Notes: a model not told the origin generated them from the sequence alone. Positions 51,122 to 59,751 are shown, numbered from the stretch's first letter. The stretch is DNA of 64,000 nt from JBMNFI01 sp050949225 (GCA_050949225.1 JBMNFI010000001.1:186001-250000), one strand, 5' to 3'. Program-made: numbers and translations.

Positions 51122-53890
51122 CTAACTTATTTGTGACATCACAGCAGCACAACGCTGACATAATGTCGGATAATTTTTGTCGTCACCAACTGTTTCACTG
51201 TAAATCCAGCAACGCTCACACTTCTTGCCTTTAGCCGGCTTAATAACAACTCCTAAACCTTCTGCTCCGCCGGCATGATCAGGTGCAACAGCTTCATAAA
51301 CCACAACCTCTGAAACGATAAATATATGGTCTAAGTCAGTTTCGATTGATTTTAAAAGCTCGCTCCGCTCTTGATCAACATACAGTTCTACCCGTGCATC
51401 CAGCGAATGACCAATCAACTTTTGACTGCGAGCCTGTTCCAATTCGGCAAGCACTATCTCTCTAATTCCCAGTAATGCAAGCCATTTTTCTTCCAAATCC
51501 TGATCATATAAAGATTTATCAGCCTGCGGAAAATCTAATAGCTGCACACTGACAGGTGCCTCGGCAGTTTTGGGCATAAACCTGTAAATTTCTTCGGAAG
51601 TAAAAGCCAAAATAGGCACCAACATCCTCACCAAAGCGTCCGCAATATAATACAAAACTGTTTGGATACTGCGGCGTCGAAAATCATCTGCTAACTCCGT
51701 ATACAGGCAATCTTTAACAATATCTAAATAAAAAGTGCTCATATCCACTACGCAGAAGTTATGAATACTATGATAAACAACATGAAAATCATAATTTTCA
51801 TAAGCCTCGGTAACTTTTTCAATCAATCTATGCAATTTAATCATTGCCCAACGATCTAATTCGCTGAGATCTTGATAGGAAACCAAGTCTTTTTGCAGAT
51901 CAAAATCAGCCAAATTACCCAATAAATAGCGAGCAGTATTTCTAATTTTACGATAGGATTCGCTGACCTGCTTCATGATTTGCGGCGAATTTACCATATC
52001 ATGACGGTAATCAACTGAGGAGACCCATAAACGCAGCACATCGGCACCCATGCTGTCCACAACCTTCAGCGGATCAACAGCGTTACCCTTGGATTTAGAG
52101 AGCTTATAACCCTTTTGATCAACCAAAAATCCATGGGTCAAAACTTGCTTATAAGGGGGCAATCCACAAGTAGCGATGGATATAGAAAGCGAAGAATTGA
52201 ACCAACCCCGATGCTGATCACTACCTTCCAGATAAAGATCAGCCGGCCAGCTGTGATAAGGTCGATTTTCCAAAACGACTTTATTGCTGACTCCGGAGTC
52301 AAACCAAACGTCCATAATATCGCTTTCTTTAGTAAAGTTTTGCGATCCACATTCACAAGTAAGACCCGCTGGAACCAGTTCAGAAGCCTCTTTAGCGAAC
52401 CAAACAGCAGAACCATGCTCTTTAAAAAGCTCCTGTAAATGACTAATAGTTTGATTGTTGACAATGACATTACCGCAGTCTGCGCAATAGAAAATGGGAA
52501 TCGGCACACCCCAGGAACGTTGTCGTGAAATACACCAGTCTCCTCGATCACGAATCATATTATAAATGCGATCATGACCCCATTCAGGGATCCAATTAAC
52601 TTCATCCACAGCTTTTAAAGCCGCCTCACGAAAAGCGTCGATAGATGCAAACCATTGCTCAGTAGCCCTAAACAAAATCGGTGTTTTGCAGCGCCAACAG
52701 TGCGGATAAGGGTGCTTAATCATTTTAAATCCCAACAGCACTCCGGCCTCTTCTAAGGCTTTAACCACTGCTTTACCGCCCTCTTTGGTATCTAAACCGG
52801 CAAATTGACCGGCTTCTTCCGTAAAATAACCCCTGTTATCTAAAGGAGAAAGGATCGGCAGCTGATACTGTTGCCCGACAAAAAAATCGTCCAGACCATG
52901 CCCTGGTGCTGTATGAACAGCGCCAGTACCTGCCTCAAGAGTTACATGATAACCTAAAATAACCGGAGATTCACGATCAAAAAGCGGATGTTGATAGGTA
53001 ATCAGCTCCAAATCACGTCCTTTAAATTCAGCTATGATCTGATAAGGTTGATCCGCTCTATCGATATGGGAGAGAAAAGTTGTCAAAAGTTCACGAGCTA
53101 CCAGCAGTTTTTCGCCCGCAGTTTCTACTACTACGTATTCATAATCAGGATGAACACAAATGGCCAGGTTGGCCGGAATAGTCCAGGGAGTGGTTGTCCA
53201 TATTACTAAAAAAGTATCATTATCCAGCACGCCTTTACCATCTTTGACGGCAAATTTAACATAAATAGATGCCGATTTATGGTCGGCATATTCGACTTCT
53301 GCTTCAGCTAAAGCCGTCTCACAATCTGAGCACCAATAAACAGGCTTCAGCCCCTTATAAATATAACCTTTTTGTGCCATTTCGCCAAAAGCGCCAATCT
53401 GAATCGCCTCATATTCTGGATCCATAGTCACATAAGGATGATCCCAGTCGCCGCGCACTCCCAGGCGCTTAAACTGTTCCCTTTGTAAATTTATATATTT
53501 TAAAGCATATTCTTCACAGCGCTTACGAAACTCTACTTTATCGATTTCATGCGGATTAAGCTTCATATCTTTAATCGTTTTAAGCTCAATCGGTAAACCA
53601 TGTACATCCCAACCGGGTACAAAAGGCGCATTATAACCCTGTAAAGACTTATATTTAACCACCATATCTTTTAAAACTTTATTTAAAACATGTCCTAAAT
53701 GAATATCACCATTAGCATACGGAGGTCCATCGTGCAAAATAAAGGATTTATGATCTTTATTTTTCTCCATAATTTGCTGATAAATGTCTATATCCTGCCA
53801 AAATTGGAGAAATTCCGGCTCTCTTTTAGGCAAATTCCCCCGCATGGGGAAATCTGTTTGCGGTAAATTTAGGGTATTTCCGTATTCCAT
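51122..53890 (-). CDS. ileS: Isoleucyl-tRNA synthetase
   Basis: The class I synthetase (922 residues) has the HIGH-type motif in PPYANGDIHLGHVLNK, the KMSKS-type LSKSKGN after GYK, the CP1 editing domain (TTPWTIPANLAI) and a C-terminal zinc motif CERCWIY and LCQRC. I use ATG 53890 (MEYGNTLNLPQTDFPM) with AAGGAAAG upstream; the ATG at 53911 precedes that site. No T-box leader is seen in the 85 bases upstream. Confidence 0.97.
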   Translation of the reverse strand: MEYGNTLNLPQTDFPMRGNLPKREPEFLQFWQDIDIYQQIMEKNKDHKSFILHDGPPYANGDIHLGHVLNKVLKDMVVKYKSLQGYNAPFVPGWDVHGLPIELKTIKDMKLNPHEIDKVEFRKRCEEYALKYINLQREQFKRLGVRGDWDHPYVTMDPEYEAIQIGAFGEMAQKGYIYKGLKPVYWCSDCETALAEAEVEYADHKSASIYVKFAVKDGKGVLDNDTFLVIWTTTPWTIPANLAICVHPDYEYVVVETAGEKLLVARELLTTFLSHIDRADQPYQIIAEFKGRDLELITYQHPLFDRESPVILGYHVTLEAGTGAVHTAPGHGLDDFFVGQQYQLPILSPLDNRGYFTEEAGQFAGLDTKEGGKAVVKALEEAGVLLGFKMIKHPYPHCWRCKTPILFRATEQWFASIDAFREAALKAVDEVNWIPEWGHDRIYNMIRDRGDWCISRQRSWGVPIPIFYCADCGNVIVNNQTISHLQELFKEHGSAVWFAKEASELVPAGLTCECGSQNFTKESDIMDVWFDSGVSNKVVLENRPYHSWPADLYLEGSDQHRGWFNSSLSISIATCGLPPYKQVLTHGFLVDQKGYKLSKSKGNAVDPLKVVDSMGADVLRLWVSSVDYRHDMVNSPQIMKQVSESYRKIRNTARYLLGNLADFDLQKDLVSYQDLSELDRWAMIKLHRLIEKVTEAYENYDFHVVYHSIHNFCVVDMSTFYLDIVKDCLYTELADDFRRRSIQTVLYYIADALVRMLVPILAFTSEEIYRFMPKTAEAPVSVQLLDFPQADKSLYDQDLEEKWLALLGIREIVLAELEQARSQKLIGHSLDARVELYVDQERSELLKSIETDLDHIFIVSEVVVYEAVAPDHAGGAEGLGVVIKPAKGKKCERCWIYSETVGDDKNYPTLCQRCAAVMSQIS

Positions 53891-53971
53891 ATAGTCTTCT
53901 TTCCTTTCCATTAACTCTATCTAATTCATTAATAATTATTATATAATTATTCCTCTTTTACGTCAAGCAAA

Positions 53972-53996
53972 AGCCCTGTCAAAAACAGGGCTCTTT
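53972..53996. terminator. Terminator after yggT
   Basis: The stem AGCCCTGT / ACAGGGCT with loop CAAAA carries a T run on either side. It separates yggT from ileS. Confidence 0.85.
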
Positions 53997-54257
53997 TTAA
54001 AAAAGAATTCTTAGTAAAATCGATTCTATTATCTGCAGCACAATCACAGCAATTATGGGTGAAAAATCCAAACCGACACCGGCTCCAAAAGGAAAAATCC
54101 TTCTAAACAGCCCCAACACAGGTTCAGTAATCTCATAAAGAAATTTAAATACAGGATTGTTTAAGCTCGGACGTAACCAGGACATAAAAATACGCACAAT
54201 GATTAAAATTATATAGACCTGGAAAACTGCCGTAATAAAGGTGTAAAGAAAATTTAT
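53997..54257 (-). CDS. yggT: YggT family membrane protein, probable AUA start
   Basis: YggT proteins have two membrane segments and lie in the sepF/divIVA cluster of Gram-positive bacteria. From the first canonical codon in frame, GTG 54197, the first membrane segment would be missing. The open frame upstream encodes NFLYTFITAVFQVYIILII, a typical first helix, and is closed by TGA above it. The only codon at a proper distance (6 bases) from the strong GGAGGTGA (complement of 54264-54271) is ATA at 54257. The resulting 86-residue protein has normal length. An AUA start is therefore likely; a sequencing error is the alternative. Confidence 0.82.
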   Translation of the reverse strand: MNFLYTFITAVFQVYIILIIVRIFMSWLRPSLNNPVFKFLYEITEPVLGLFRRIFPFGAGVGLDFSPIIAVIVLQIIESILLRILF

Positions 54258-54287
54258 CGCTGCTCACCTCCGCTACTTAAAAAAGCT

Positions 54288-54896
54288 CTACCCTTTGCTG
54301 AAAAAACGAGGAAATCTGGTTTTAGTTTCCTCTTCATGCTCTTCTTCCGGAGCAGATGCTTGATATCTGCGTTTTTCAGTGAAATGACTGAAGGAAACGC
54401 CATCTTCCATAATTTGACCGGAAAGATCAACTTTGGAAGAGCTAAAAATAAAGGTACCACCGGAAACTTTTTTGGGCATGCCATCTAAAGCAAACACAGC
54501 ACCACTTAAAAAATCCACCATGCGTTGTGCCAGACCTTTATCCATATCCTCAAAATTAACCACTACAACTTTTTCTTCTTTAATATTATTGGCAATCTCT
54601 TGCATGTCATCATAAGACTTCGCCCTTATTAAAATCATTTCCATATAACCCGCATGACGATCCTGATTGGCACGGGTAGGAATATTGATCATATTATTCT
54701 TACTTGATCTTTTTCCAAAATCATAATTGCGAGAAGGCTCTTTATAACCAGTCCTTTCGCTGGGAGAGGACAGAGGGCGACGATTTTTAGATGCCAAACG
54801 GGTTTCTTCTTTTTCGTATTCTTCCTCCATTATTTCATCGTCAATAAAATCCTCATCTTTATAAAAAATACTACTGATTTTTTCAAAAAAACCCAT
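54288..54896 (-). CDS. sepF: Cell division protein SepF
   Basis: SepF aligns FtsZ filaments and anchors them to the membrane. The 202-residue protein has the amphipathic N-terminus MGFFEKISSIFYKDE, an acidic and basic linker, the core ILIRAKSYDDMQEIANNIKEEKVVVVNFE and GTFIFSSSKVDLSG, and a C-terminal tail of about 40 residues longer than usual (EEEHEEETKTRFPRFF). It lies between yggS and yggT, as in other Firmicutes. Confidence 0.95.
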   Translation of the reverse strand: MGFFEKISSIFYKDEDFIDDEIMEEEYEKEETRLASKNRRPLSSPSERTGYKEPSRNYDFGKRSSKNNMINIPTRANQDRHAGYMEMILIRAKSYDDMQEIANNIKEEKVVVVNFEDMDKGLAQRMVDFLSGAVFALDGMPKKVSGGTFIFSSSKVDLSGQIMEDGVSFSHFTEKRRYQASAPEEEHEEETKTRFPRFFSKG

Positions 54897-55006
54897 AATT
54901 TTTCTCCTTTGGCCTTACGGCAGAATATTTTCATAATCTAATTTTTATCTACTTCTGCAAATCTAAGATAAATCCTGCTTAAAGTCAATATTTTTTATGA
55001 ATTTTT

Positions 55007-55699
55007 TTAAATATTATAATTTCTGGCACCAAAAATACCGCTGCCTACACGAACGATAGTCGCGCCTTCTTCTACCGCCACCTCATAATCGCCGCTCATC
55101 CCCATGGACAGATGTTTCATTTCTACATCAGGAATGCCTAGACCAGCTATTTTATCCCTTAATTTTCGTAAGTTGGCAAAAAGCGGGCGCACTTCTTCCG
55201 GATCGCTGCAATAAGGGCCAATTGTCATCAAACCTTCTACACAAAGAGCGGGATAATCAGTCATCGCCTGTAAAAAGTCAATTAATTCATTTTCTGCCAG
55301 ACCAAATTTTTTTTCATCTTCAGCAATATTTACCTGCACCAGACAAGGCATGATCAGATTAGCATTTTGGGCCCTTTTATTAATCTCTTTGGCTAAATCT
55401 ATGCGGTCAAGAGAATGAATCATGACCACTTTATCGATCAAATGCCGCACCTTATTAGTTTGCAGATGCCCGATCATATGCCAACGAGCAGCAGGTAAAA
55501 CCGGAAATTTGTTTTGGATTTCCTGCACTTTATTTTCACCCAAATCATACTGCCCGGCGTCTAATGCTTTTTGGATGACATCAGGTGCAAAGGTTTTAGA
55601 AACGGCCAGTAATAACACCTCATCTGCAGCATTATTACTTCTGTCTTGCGCTGCTTTAATCCGCTCTTGCGTGCTTGCCAGATTAGTTTTGATATCCAT
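55007..55699 (-). CDS. yggS: PLP homeostasis protein YggS/YlmE
   Basis: The 230-residue PLP-binding barrel has LLAVSKTF with the cofactor lysine, GENKVQEIQNKF, WHMIGHLQTNK and LSMGMSGDYEVAVEEGATIVRVGSGIFG. It influences PLP and amino acid homeostasis. It is followed by sepF. Confidence 0.95.
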   Translation of the reverse strand: MDIKTNLASTQERIKAAQDRSNNAADEVLLLAVSKTFAPDVIQKALDAGQYDLGENKVQEIQNKFPVLPAARWHMIGHLQTNKVRHLIDKVVMIHSLDRIDLAKEINKRAQNANLIMPCLVQVNIAEDEKKFGLAENELIDFLQAMTDYPALCVEGLMTIGPYCSDPEEVRPLFANLRKLRDKIAGLGIPDVEMKHLSMGMSGDYEVAVEEGATIVRVGSGIFGARNYNI

Positions 55700-55746
55700 A
55701 AAAAATCACTCCTTACTGCATAATTAAAAACAGACTGTTATTTTGA

Positions 55747-56751
55747 TCATTTTAATTTTTGCTTATTGCTTAAAAAGCCGGGCTTCACCACAACTTCATC
55801 ACCGATATCCAAACCATTCACAGCGGCTTTTTCATCAATAATACCGATCACTTCTATCGCTTTAAAGTTTACTTTGTTTTTATAACGCGTGTAAACCCCC
55901 TGAACTCCCCCCTCTTTAGTAATCGCCGAGGTGGGTATAATCTGCCCTGAAAAACTGCTTTGCACCAACTGCACCGAAAAATAAGTATGCTCGTAAAAAT
56001 AATTTTCCTGCGGTAAAAATTCTAAAACCACATATTTACTGCCACTATCTTCAAAAGTATCAGACATTTTTCCGGAAAAAAGCGGAGCCTCTTGATTGTC
56101 TTTATCAGAAGATAAATCATTGACTAAAAACTGCAGTGAATTTTCATCGGGAATTTCGGTATTGAGCGGTACTCGCACCACAAGATTAAATTGAGCCAAA
56201 TTATCAATAACCTTGGCCACTTTTCGCCCCTTACCCAAAGGATCAATGACAGCTTCGCCCGTTGTCTCTTCAGATTTCTGCCCCAACAGGCTAAAAGTTG
56301 CCGCAATATCTAAATCCTCTATATTTTGAGCGGTGATTATATCCTTCTTTTCGGACACCTGATATGATACAATCCCCGAACATGGTGAATAAATATTCAT
56401 AACTTGACCATTGCTTTGCGAAATTGTACCAATCAAAGTGGCAGCCTTAACTCGCATACCTTCTGTAAGCTGAGGGGTAAACTCGCCGGCGATAGGTGCA
56501 GTGATCGGGGTTTCTTGACGTAAAAGCAAGGCCTCCCCTTGCACCTTTTTATAAATTTTTCCCGTTTCCACCTGAGCATAACTCACGATTTTTTCCGCCA
56601 CGGTATTTTTAACAGCCACAGCTATCGCCAGTAAAACAGCGATAATAACAATCACTGCCACAACATCAAGCACCTTGTTGCGTGGTTTTTTATGCGGCGA
56701 GCGAGCGGCCGCTAAATTTGCTCTGTTTTGCTGATTCTTTATCTTATTCAT
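55747..56751 (-). CDS. HlyD-like membrane fusion protein
   Basis: The 334-residue protein has a basic N-terminus, one membrane helix near residues 28-50, and an extracytoplasmic region with two lipoyl/barrel-sandwich-like pieces (GEFTPQLTEGMRVKAATLIGTI and the segment before CSGIVSY), ending with KAAVNGLDIGDEVVVKPGFL. This is the layout of the HlyD-related proteins found between nrdR and yggS in Clostridia. No transporter gene is adjacent. No Shine-Dalgarno precedes the ATG; a -10 element lies so close that the message may be leaderless. Confidence 0.8.
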   Translation of the reverse strand: MNKIKNQQNRANLAAARSPHKKPRNKVLDVVAVIVIIAVLLAIAVAVKNTVAEKIVSYAQVETGKIYKKVQGEALLLRQETPITAPIAGEFTPQLTEGMRVKAATLIGTISQSNGQVMNIYSPCSGIVSYQVSEKKDIITAQNIEDLDIAATFSLLGQKSEETTGEAVIDPLGKGRKVAKVIDNLAQFNLVVRVPLNTEIPDENSLQFLVNDLSSDKDNQEAPLFSGKMSDTFEDSGSKYVVLEFLPQENYFYEHTYFSVQLVQSSFSGQIIPTSAITKEGGVQGVYTRYKNKVNFKAIEVIGIIDEKAAVNGLDIGDEVVVKPGFLSNKQKLK

Positions 56752-56758
56752 AACATAA

Positions 56759-56788
56759 ATTATAACATAAACGACTCATCCGGATCAA
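56759..56788 (-). promoter_or_regulatory. Putative promoter giving a leaderless hlyD-like mRNA
   Basis: On the minus strand TTGATC (complement of 56783-56788) and TATAAT (complement of 56759-56764) are 18 bases apart. The expected transcription start is within a base or two of the ATG at 56751. Confidence 0.5.
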
Positions 56789-57245
56789 TGTCTGCACAGA
56801 TAATATCAGTAAGCTCACGTAAAAATCACAAACCCGCCGCCGGCTTGATTAAAGCCGTTTTTCCAGGTCTGATTACTATCGGTCGCAATATTTTGCCCCT
56901 TTCAAAAAAACACTTTTTTAAAAGAGTTAAGGTGTGTATATCTTTTTTCACTAAAGCCATTGCTGATTTTAGGTCACCATCTGCCTGGCGCTCTTTTTAA
57001 GACTATCAGTCGGATTTCAACCCACACAAGACAAAAACCATCTACCATCCTGCTCACGATAGCTGCGGTTTTTGGCGGCATTAAGTTTATGGCATGACCC
57101 TTTTATTGTAAGATAGCCTTCTTAAGCATGTGCAAAACATCATGAGGATTTGCATAATTATTCTTTCCCGGGCGTGCTTGTAAGCAGCCCTCTTTTTATT
57201 ATCATCTGGTCTCAGGCCTTATGTCCCGTAAATTAAGAAAAACAG
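56789..57245. other. Gene-poor stretch with terminator-like hairpins
   Basis: No convincing gene lies between nrdR and the HlyD-like gene. Plus-strand terminator-like hairpins are at 56841-56862 (CGGCTT/AAGCCG then five T) and 57170-57197 (GGGC..GCTT/AAGC..GCCC then TCTTTTT). A weaker hairpin lies near 57041-57077 (AAAACC/GGTTTT). A plus-strand open frame of 90 codons (56728-57000) has no ribosome binding site and unusual composition. The region may be the remains of a gene; ylmD, expected near here in many relatives, is absent. Confidence 0.45.
57170..57197 (+). terminator. Plus-strand terminator-like hairpin without an assigned gene
   Basis: GGGC-GT-GCTT pairs with AAGC-A-GCCC, followed by TCTTTTT. 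No plus-strand gene precedes it, so it could end an antisense or small RNA. Confidence 0.5.
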
Positions 57246-57710
57246 CTATTGAGAATCTTCTTCTTTCTGCAAGCGGCTTATTTCCTGTAAAAAAGTTTCT
57301 ATATCTTCAAATTTACGATACACAGAAGCAAATCTGACATAGGCAACCTGGTCAATATGACGCAGCTTATCCATCACCATTTCGCCGATTTCCTGTGAGG
57401 GAATTTCACGGCGCAAAGTATTTAAAAGATCTTTTTCAATTTCATTGACCATCTGTTCTAAAACATTCATGGGAATAGAACGCTTGTCACAGGCTTTAAT
57501 CAAGCCATTTAAAATCTTGCTGGAATCAAACAGCTCACGGCGATTATCCCGCTTAATCACAACCAATGGAAGGCTTTCCACTCTTTCATAGGTCGTAAAT
57601 CTTTTTTTGCAAGACAAACATTCACGGCGCCGACGAATACTCCTGCCTTCGTCAACAGGTCTGGAATCAAGAACCTTAGAATCCTCATTACCACAAAAAA
57701 CACAACGCAC
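57246..57710 (-). CDS. nrdR: Transcriptional repressor NrdR
   Basis: NrdR represses ribonucleotide reductase genes and senses ATP/dATP. The 154-residue protein has the zinc ribbon MRCVFCGN...ECLSCKKRF (four Cys), the RRRRECLSC segment and an ATP-cone domain (VVIKRDNRRELFDSSKI to YVRFASVYRKFEDIETF). The start is GTG behind GAGGCAGG. A dyad that could be its own operator overlaps the promoter upstream. Confidence 0.96.
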   Translation of the reverse strand: MRCVFCGNEDSKVLDSRPVDEGRSIRRRRECLSCKKRFTTYERVESLPLVVIKRDNRRELFDSSKILNGLIKACDKRSIPMNVLEQMVNEIEKDLLNTLRREIPSQEIGEMVMDKLRHIDQVAYVRFASVYRKFEDIETFLQEISRLQKEEDSQ

Positions 57711-57759
57711 TTTGCCCTGCCTCCTCTCTTAAAATACACAGATACTGTATACAAATACA

Positions 57760-57788
57760 TGTTACTATACAATATCTTGTACGTCAAG
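57760..57788 (-). promoter_or_regulatory. nrdR promoter with internal dyad
   Basis: On the minus strand TTGACG (complement of 57783-57788) and TAACAT (complement of 57760-57765) are 17 bases apart. The spacer contains the perfect dyad TACAA-TATC-TTGTA (57769-57782), resembling a half of a NrdR-box pair, so autoregulation is possible. Confidence 0.5.
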
Positions 57789-57875
57789 AACCTTCGCCGG
57801 GAATGAGGAGTATTTTCTGCCGACAAGTGTGGTATCTTTTATCATTGCTGCATACTATAAGGAAGGGGTGATCAT

Positions 57876-58205
57876 ATGATGAGAATTTCTGATCTGCGTA
57901 ACAAGGATATTATTAATAATTCGGATGGAAAAAAGCTGGGTTATATACGAGATATAGAATTTGATATCCAAAAGGGACAGGTCAAGTCATTTATCCTCAC
58001 TTATGACAAGGGTTTTCGTGGCTGGTTTAATCGTCCTGAAGAAATCGTGATTGAGTGGTCGCAGATTAAAAAAATCGGGGTTGATGTAATTTTGGTAGAG
58101 CTTAATGAAAGACTGGCCGATGAGAAAGATCAACGGCAACAAAAAATGCCGGTAGCCCATGATGTAGAAATAATTGAAGAAGATAATTTTGATGAATGGC
58201 AGTAA
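57876..58205 (+). CDS. ylmC: PRC-barrel sporulation protein YlmC/YmxH
   Basis: The 109-residue protein starts MRISDLRNKDIINNSDGKKLGYIRDIEFD, the YlmC/YmxH pattern of a PRC-barrel, with FRGWFNRPEEIVIEWSQIKKIGVDVILVE in the second half. The acidic tail (VEIIEEDNFDEW) is usual. It is associated with sporulation gene groups near sigG, but here it is on the opposite strand from sigG and nrdR. A CATACTA element at 57851-57857 resembles sporulation sigma-factor -10 sequences. Confidence 0.88.
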   Translation: MMRISDLRNKDIINNSDGKKLGYIRDIEFDIQKGQVKSFILTYDKGFRGWFNRPEEIVIEWSQIKKIGVDVILVELNERLADEKDQRQQKMPVAHDVEIIEEDNFDEWQ

Positions 58206-58238
58206 AAAACGACCTGCTAAAAAAAGCGGGTCGTTTTT
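58204..58238. terminator. Terminator after ylmC
   Basis: AAAAACGACCTGCT pairs with AGCGGGTCGTTTTT (one wobble), loop A6. It lies between converging ylmC (+) and spoIIR (-). Confidence 0.88.
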
Positions 58239-58269
58239 ATGGCCTTAAAGCAGGTATGACTTAGCATAC

Positions 58270-58917
58270 TTATTTATTGAAAAAGCTCCATTTCATTTTG
58301 ACCTTGACCTGCGAATCGATAACATCAAGACTTTTTTGATCACCTTCACCCATCTTTTCATCCATCTTTTCATCGACGGCGCTGCCACCTACAGGTGCGC
58401 TGACTCTGGTATCAGCTTCTGTTACCGGCAGGGCAGTTACTTCAACTTCTTTAGCCAGATCTACCAGACAAAGCGGCGGAAATAAAACACACCACCAGTT
58501 TTTGCCCCGGCCTTCTCCCAATACGACACGCAAAGCATCATATTTACCGGCCGGCAAAACCATTTCACCATAACGCTTGGTGGGAAATTGAGCCACCTCT
58601 AAACGGGCCTCGGCACCATAGGGCGCAAGCTCAGATAAAACTTCATTACAACGTTTTTCAATCTCCGGTAAAGATGCTAAAAGAGCAGCGATAGCGGACT
58701 CTTTAGTTTTGGCATCATTCATATTTTGAGCCAACAGGTCTAAAATTTGATCACGGACAAACAGCTTGACTTCTTGGTCATAGGGACTATCGCTGTTGGC
58801 GATCACGTGCAGACGCAGCGGTGATTGATTAATATTATGATAGATGGCAAAACCGCCTATACCTACTGTTAATAATAAACAGATTAAAATTCCGTAAATG
58901 ATTTTTTTATTTTTCAT
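58270..58917 (-). CDS. spoIIR: Stage II sporulation protein R
   Basis: SpoIIR is secreted from the forespore and triggers SpoIIGA to process pro-sigma-E. The 215-residue protein has an N-terminal membrane segment, RLHVIANSDSPYDQEVKLFVRDQIL near residue 33, RLEVAQFPTKRYGEMVLPAGKYDALRVVLGEGRGKNWWCVLFPPLC near 105, and a long polar C-terminus. It is 11 bases behind sigG, which is earlier in the same direction. Confidence 0.95.
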   Translation of the reverse strand: MKNKKIIYGILICLLLTVGIGGFAIYHNINQSPLRLHVIANSDSPYDQEVKLFVRDQILDLLAQNMNDAKTKESAIAALLASLPEIEKRCNEVLSELAPYGAEARLEVAQFPTKRYGEMVLPAGKYDALRVVLGEGRGKNWWCVLFPPLCLVDLAKEVEVTALPVTEADTRVSAPVGGSAVDEKMDEKMGEGDQKSLDVIDSQVKVKMKWSFFNK

Positions 58918-58928
58918 CTTTCCACCTC

Positions 58929-59702
58929 TTAATGAACATGCTTTCTTAGATATTTTAAAGCATTTTTCTCTAAGCGAGACACTTGAGCTTGAGAAATGCC
59001 AATTTCTTGAGCCACTTCCATTTGTGTTTTACCGGCAAAAAAGCGCATGTTCAAAATATTTTTCTCACGCTCACCCAAATGATTGAGCCCTTCTTTAATA
59101 TTTATCGTCTCCAGCCAGCTCTCATCATTATTTTTACTATCTTTTATCTGATCCATGATAAAAAACTGGTCGCCGCCATCATGATAAATTGGCTCAAATA
59201 AAGAGACGGGCTCCTGGATGGCATCAAGAGCAAAAACCACCTCTTCTGTGGGCATTTCCAGCGCTTTAGCTATTTCATCAACTGTCGGATCCTTGCTGTT
59301 TTTATTGATCATATCTTCGCGCACCTGCAAAGCCTTATAAGCAATGTCACGCAAAGACCGGCTGACTCTAATGGGATTGTTATCCCGTAAATAACGGCGG
59401 ATTTCACCTATGATCATAGGTATAGCATAAGTTGAAAAACGCACCTGATGCTTAAGATCAAAATTATCCGTGGCTTTAATCAGACCGACACAGCCCACCT
59501 GGAAAAGATCATCCGGATTCTCACCTCGATTATTAAATTTTTTAATCACGCTTAAAACCAAACGTAAATTGCCGCCGACTATTTTTTGCCGCGCACTTTC
59601 ATCACCATTTTGCATATCTTTAAATAGTTGCTGCATTGTTTCATTAGATAGAACAGGCAATTTTGAAGTATTGACTCCGCAAATCTCTACTTTATTTAAC
59701 AA
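58929..59702 (-). CDS. sigG: Forespore sigma factor SigG
   Basis: The 257-residue sigma factor starts LNKVEICGVNTSKLPVLSN and has region 2 (NLRLVLSVIKKFNNRGENPDDLFQVG, KFSTYA-type RFSTYAIPMIIGEIRRYLRDNNPIRVSRSLRD) and region 4 (TQMEVAQEIGISQAQVSRLEKNAL). I place the start at TTG 59702, seven bases after AAGGAGAG, matching the B. subtilis N-terminus; ORF codons before it are noncoding. It directs late forespore genes after engulfment. A sigma-F-like promoter precedes it. Confidence 0.95.
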   Translation of the reverse strand: MLNKVEICGVNTSKLPVLSNETMQQLFKDMQNGDESARQKIVGGNLRLVLSVIKKFNNRGENPDDLFQVGCVGLIKATDNFDLKHQVRFSTYAIPMIIGEIRRYLRDNNPIRVSRSLRDIAYKALQVREDMINKNSKDPTVDEIAKALEMPTEEVVFALDAIQEPVSLFEPIYHDGGDQFFIMDQIKDSKNNDESWLETINIKEGLNHLGEREKNILNMRFFAGKTQMEVAQEIGISQAQVSRLEKNALKYLRKHVH

Positions 59703-59751
59703 AGCCGCTCTCTCCTTATTTCGCCTCAAACACATGGCTTGATTATATTTT

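Noticed and set aside
52138..52551. 137-codon open frame in another frame of ileS
   Set aside because: Shadow of a highly conserved synthetase gene.
53891..53971. T-box leader upstream of ileS
   Set aside because: Only about 80 bases, no AGGGTGG-type T-box sequence or specifier structure; the same is true upstream of alaS.
56728..57000. 90-codon plus-strand open frame
   Set aside because: No ribosome binding site, overlaps the start of the HlyD-like gene, contains a terminator hairpin and has no family pattern.
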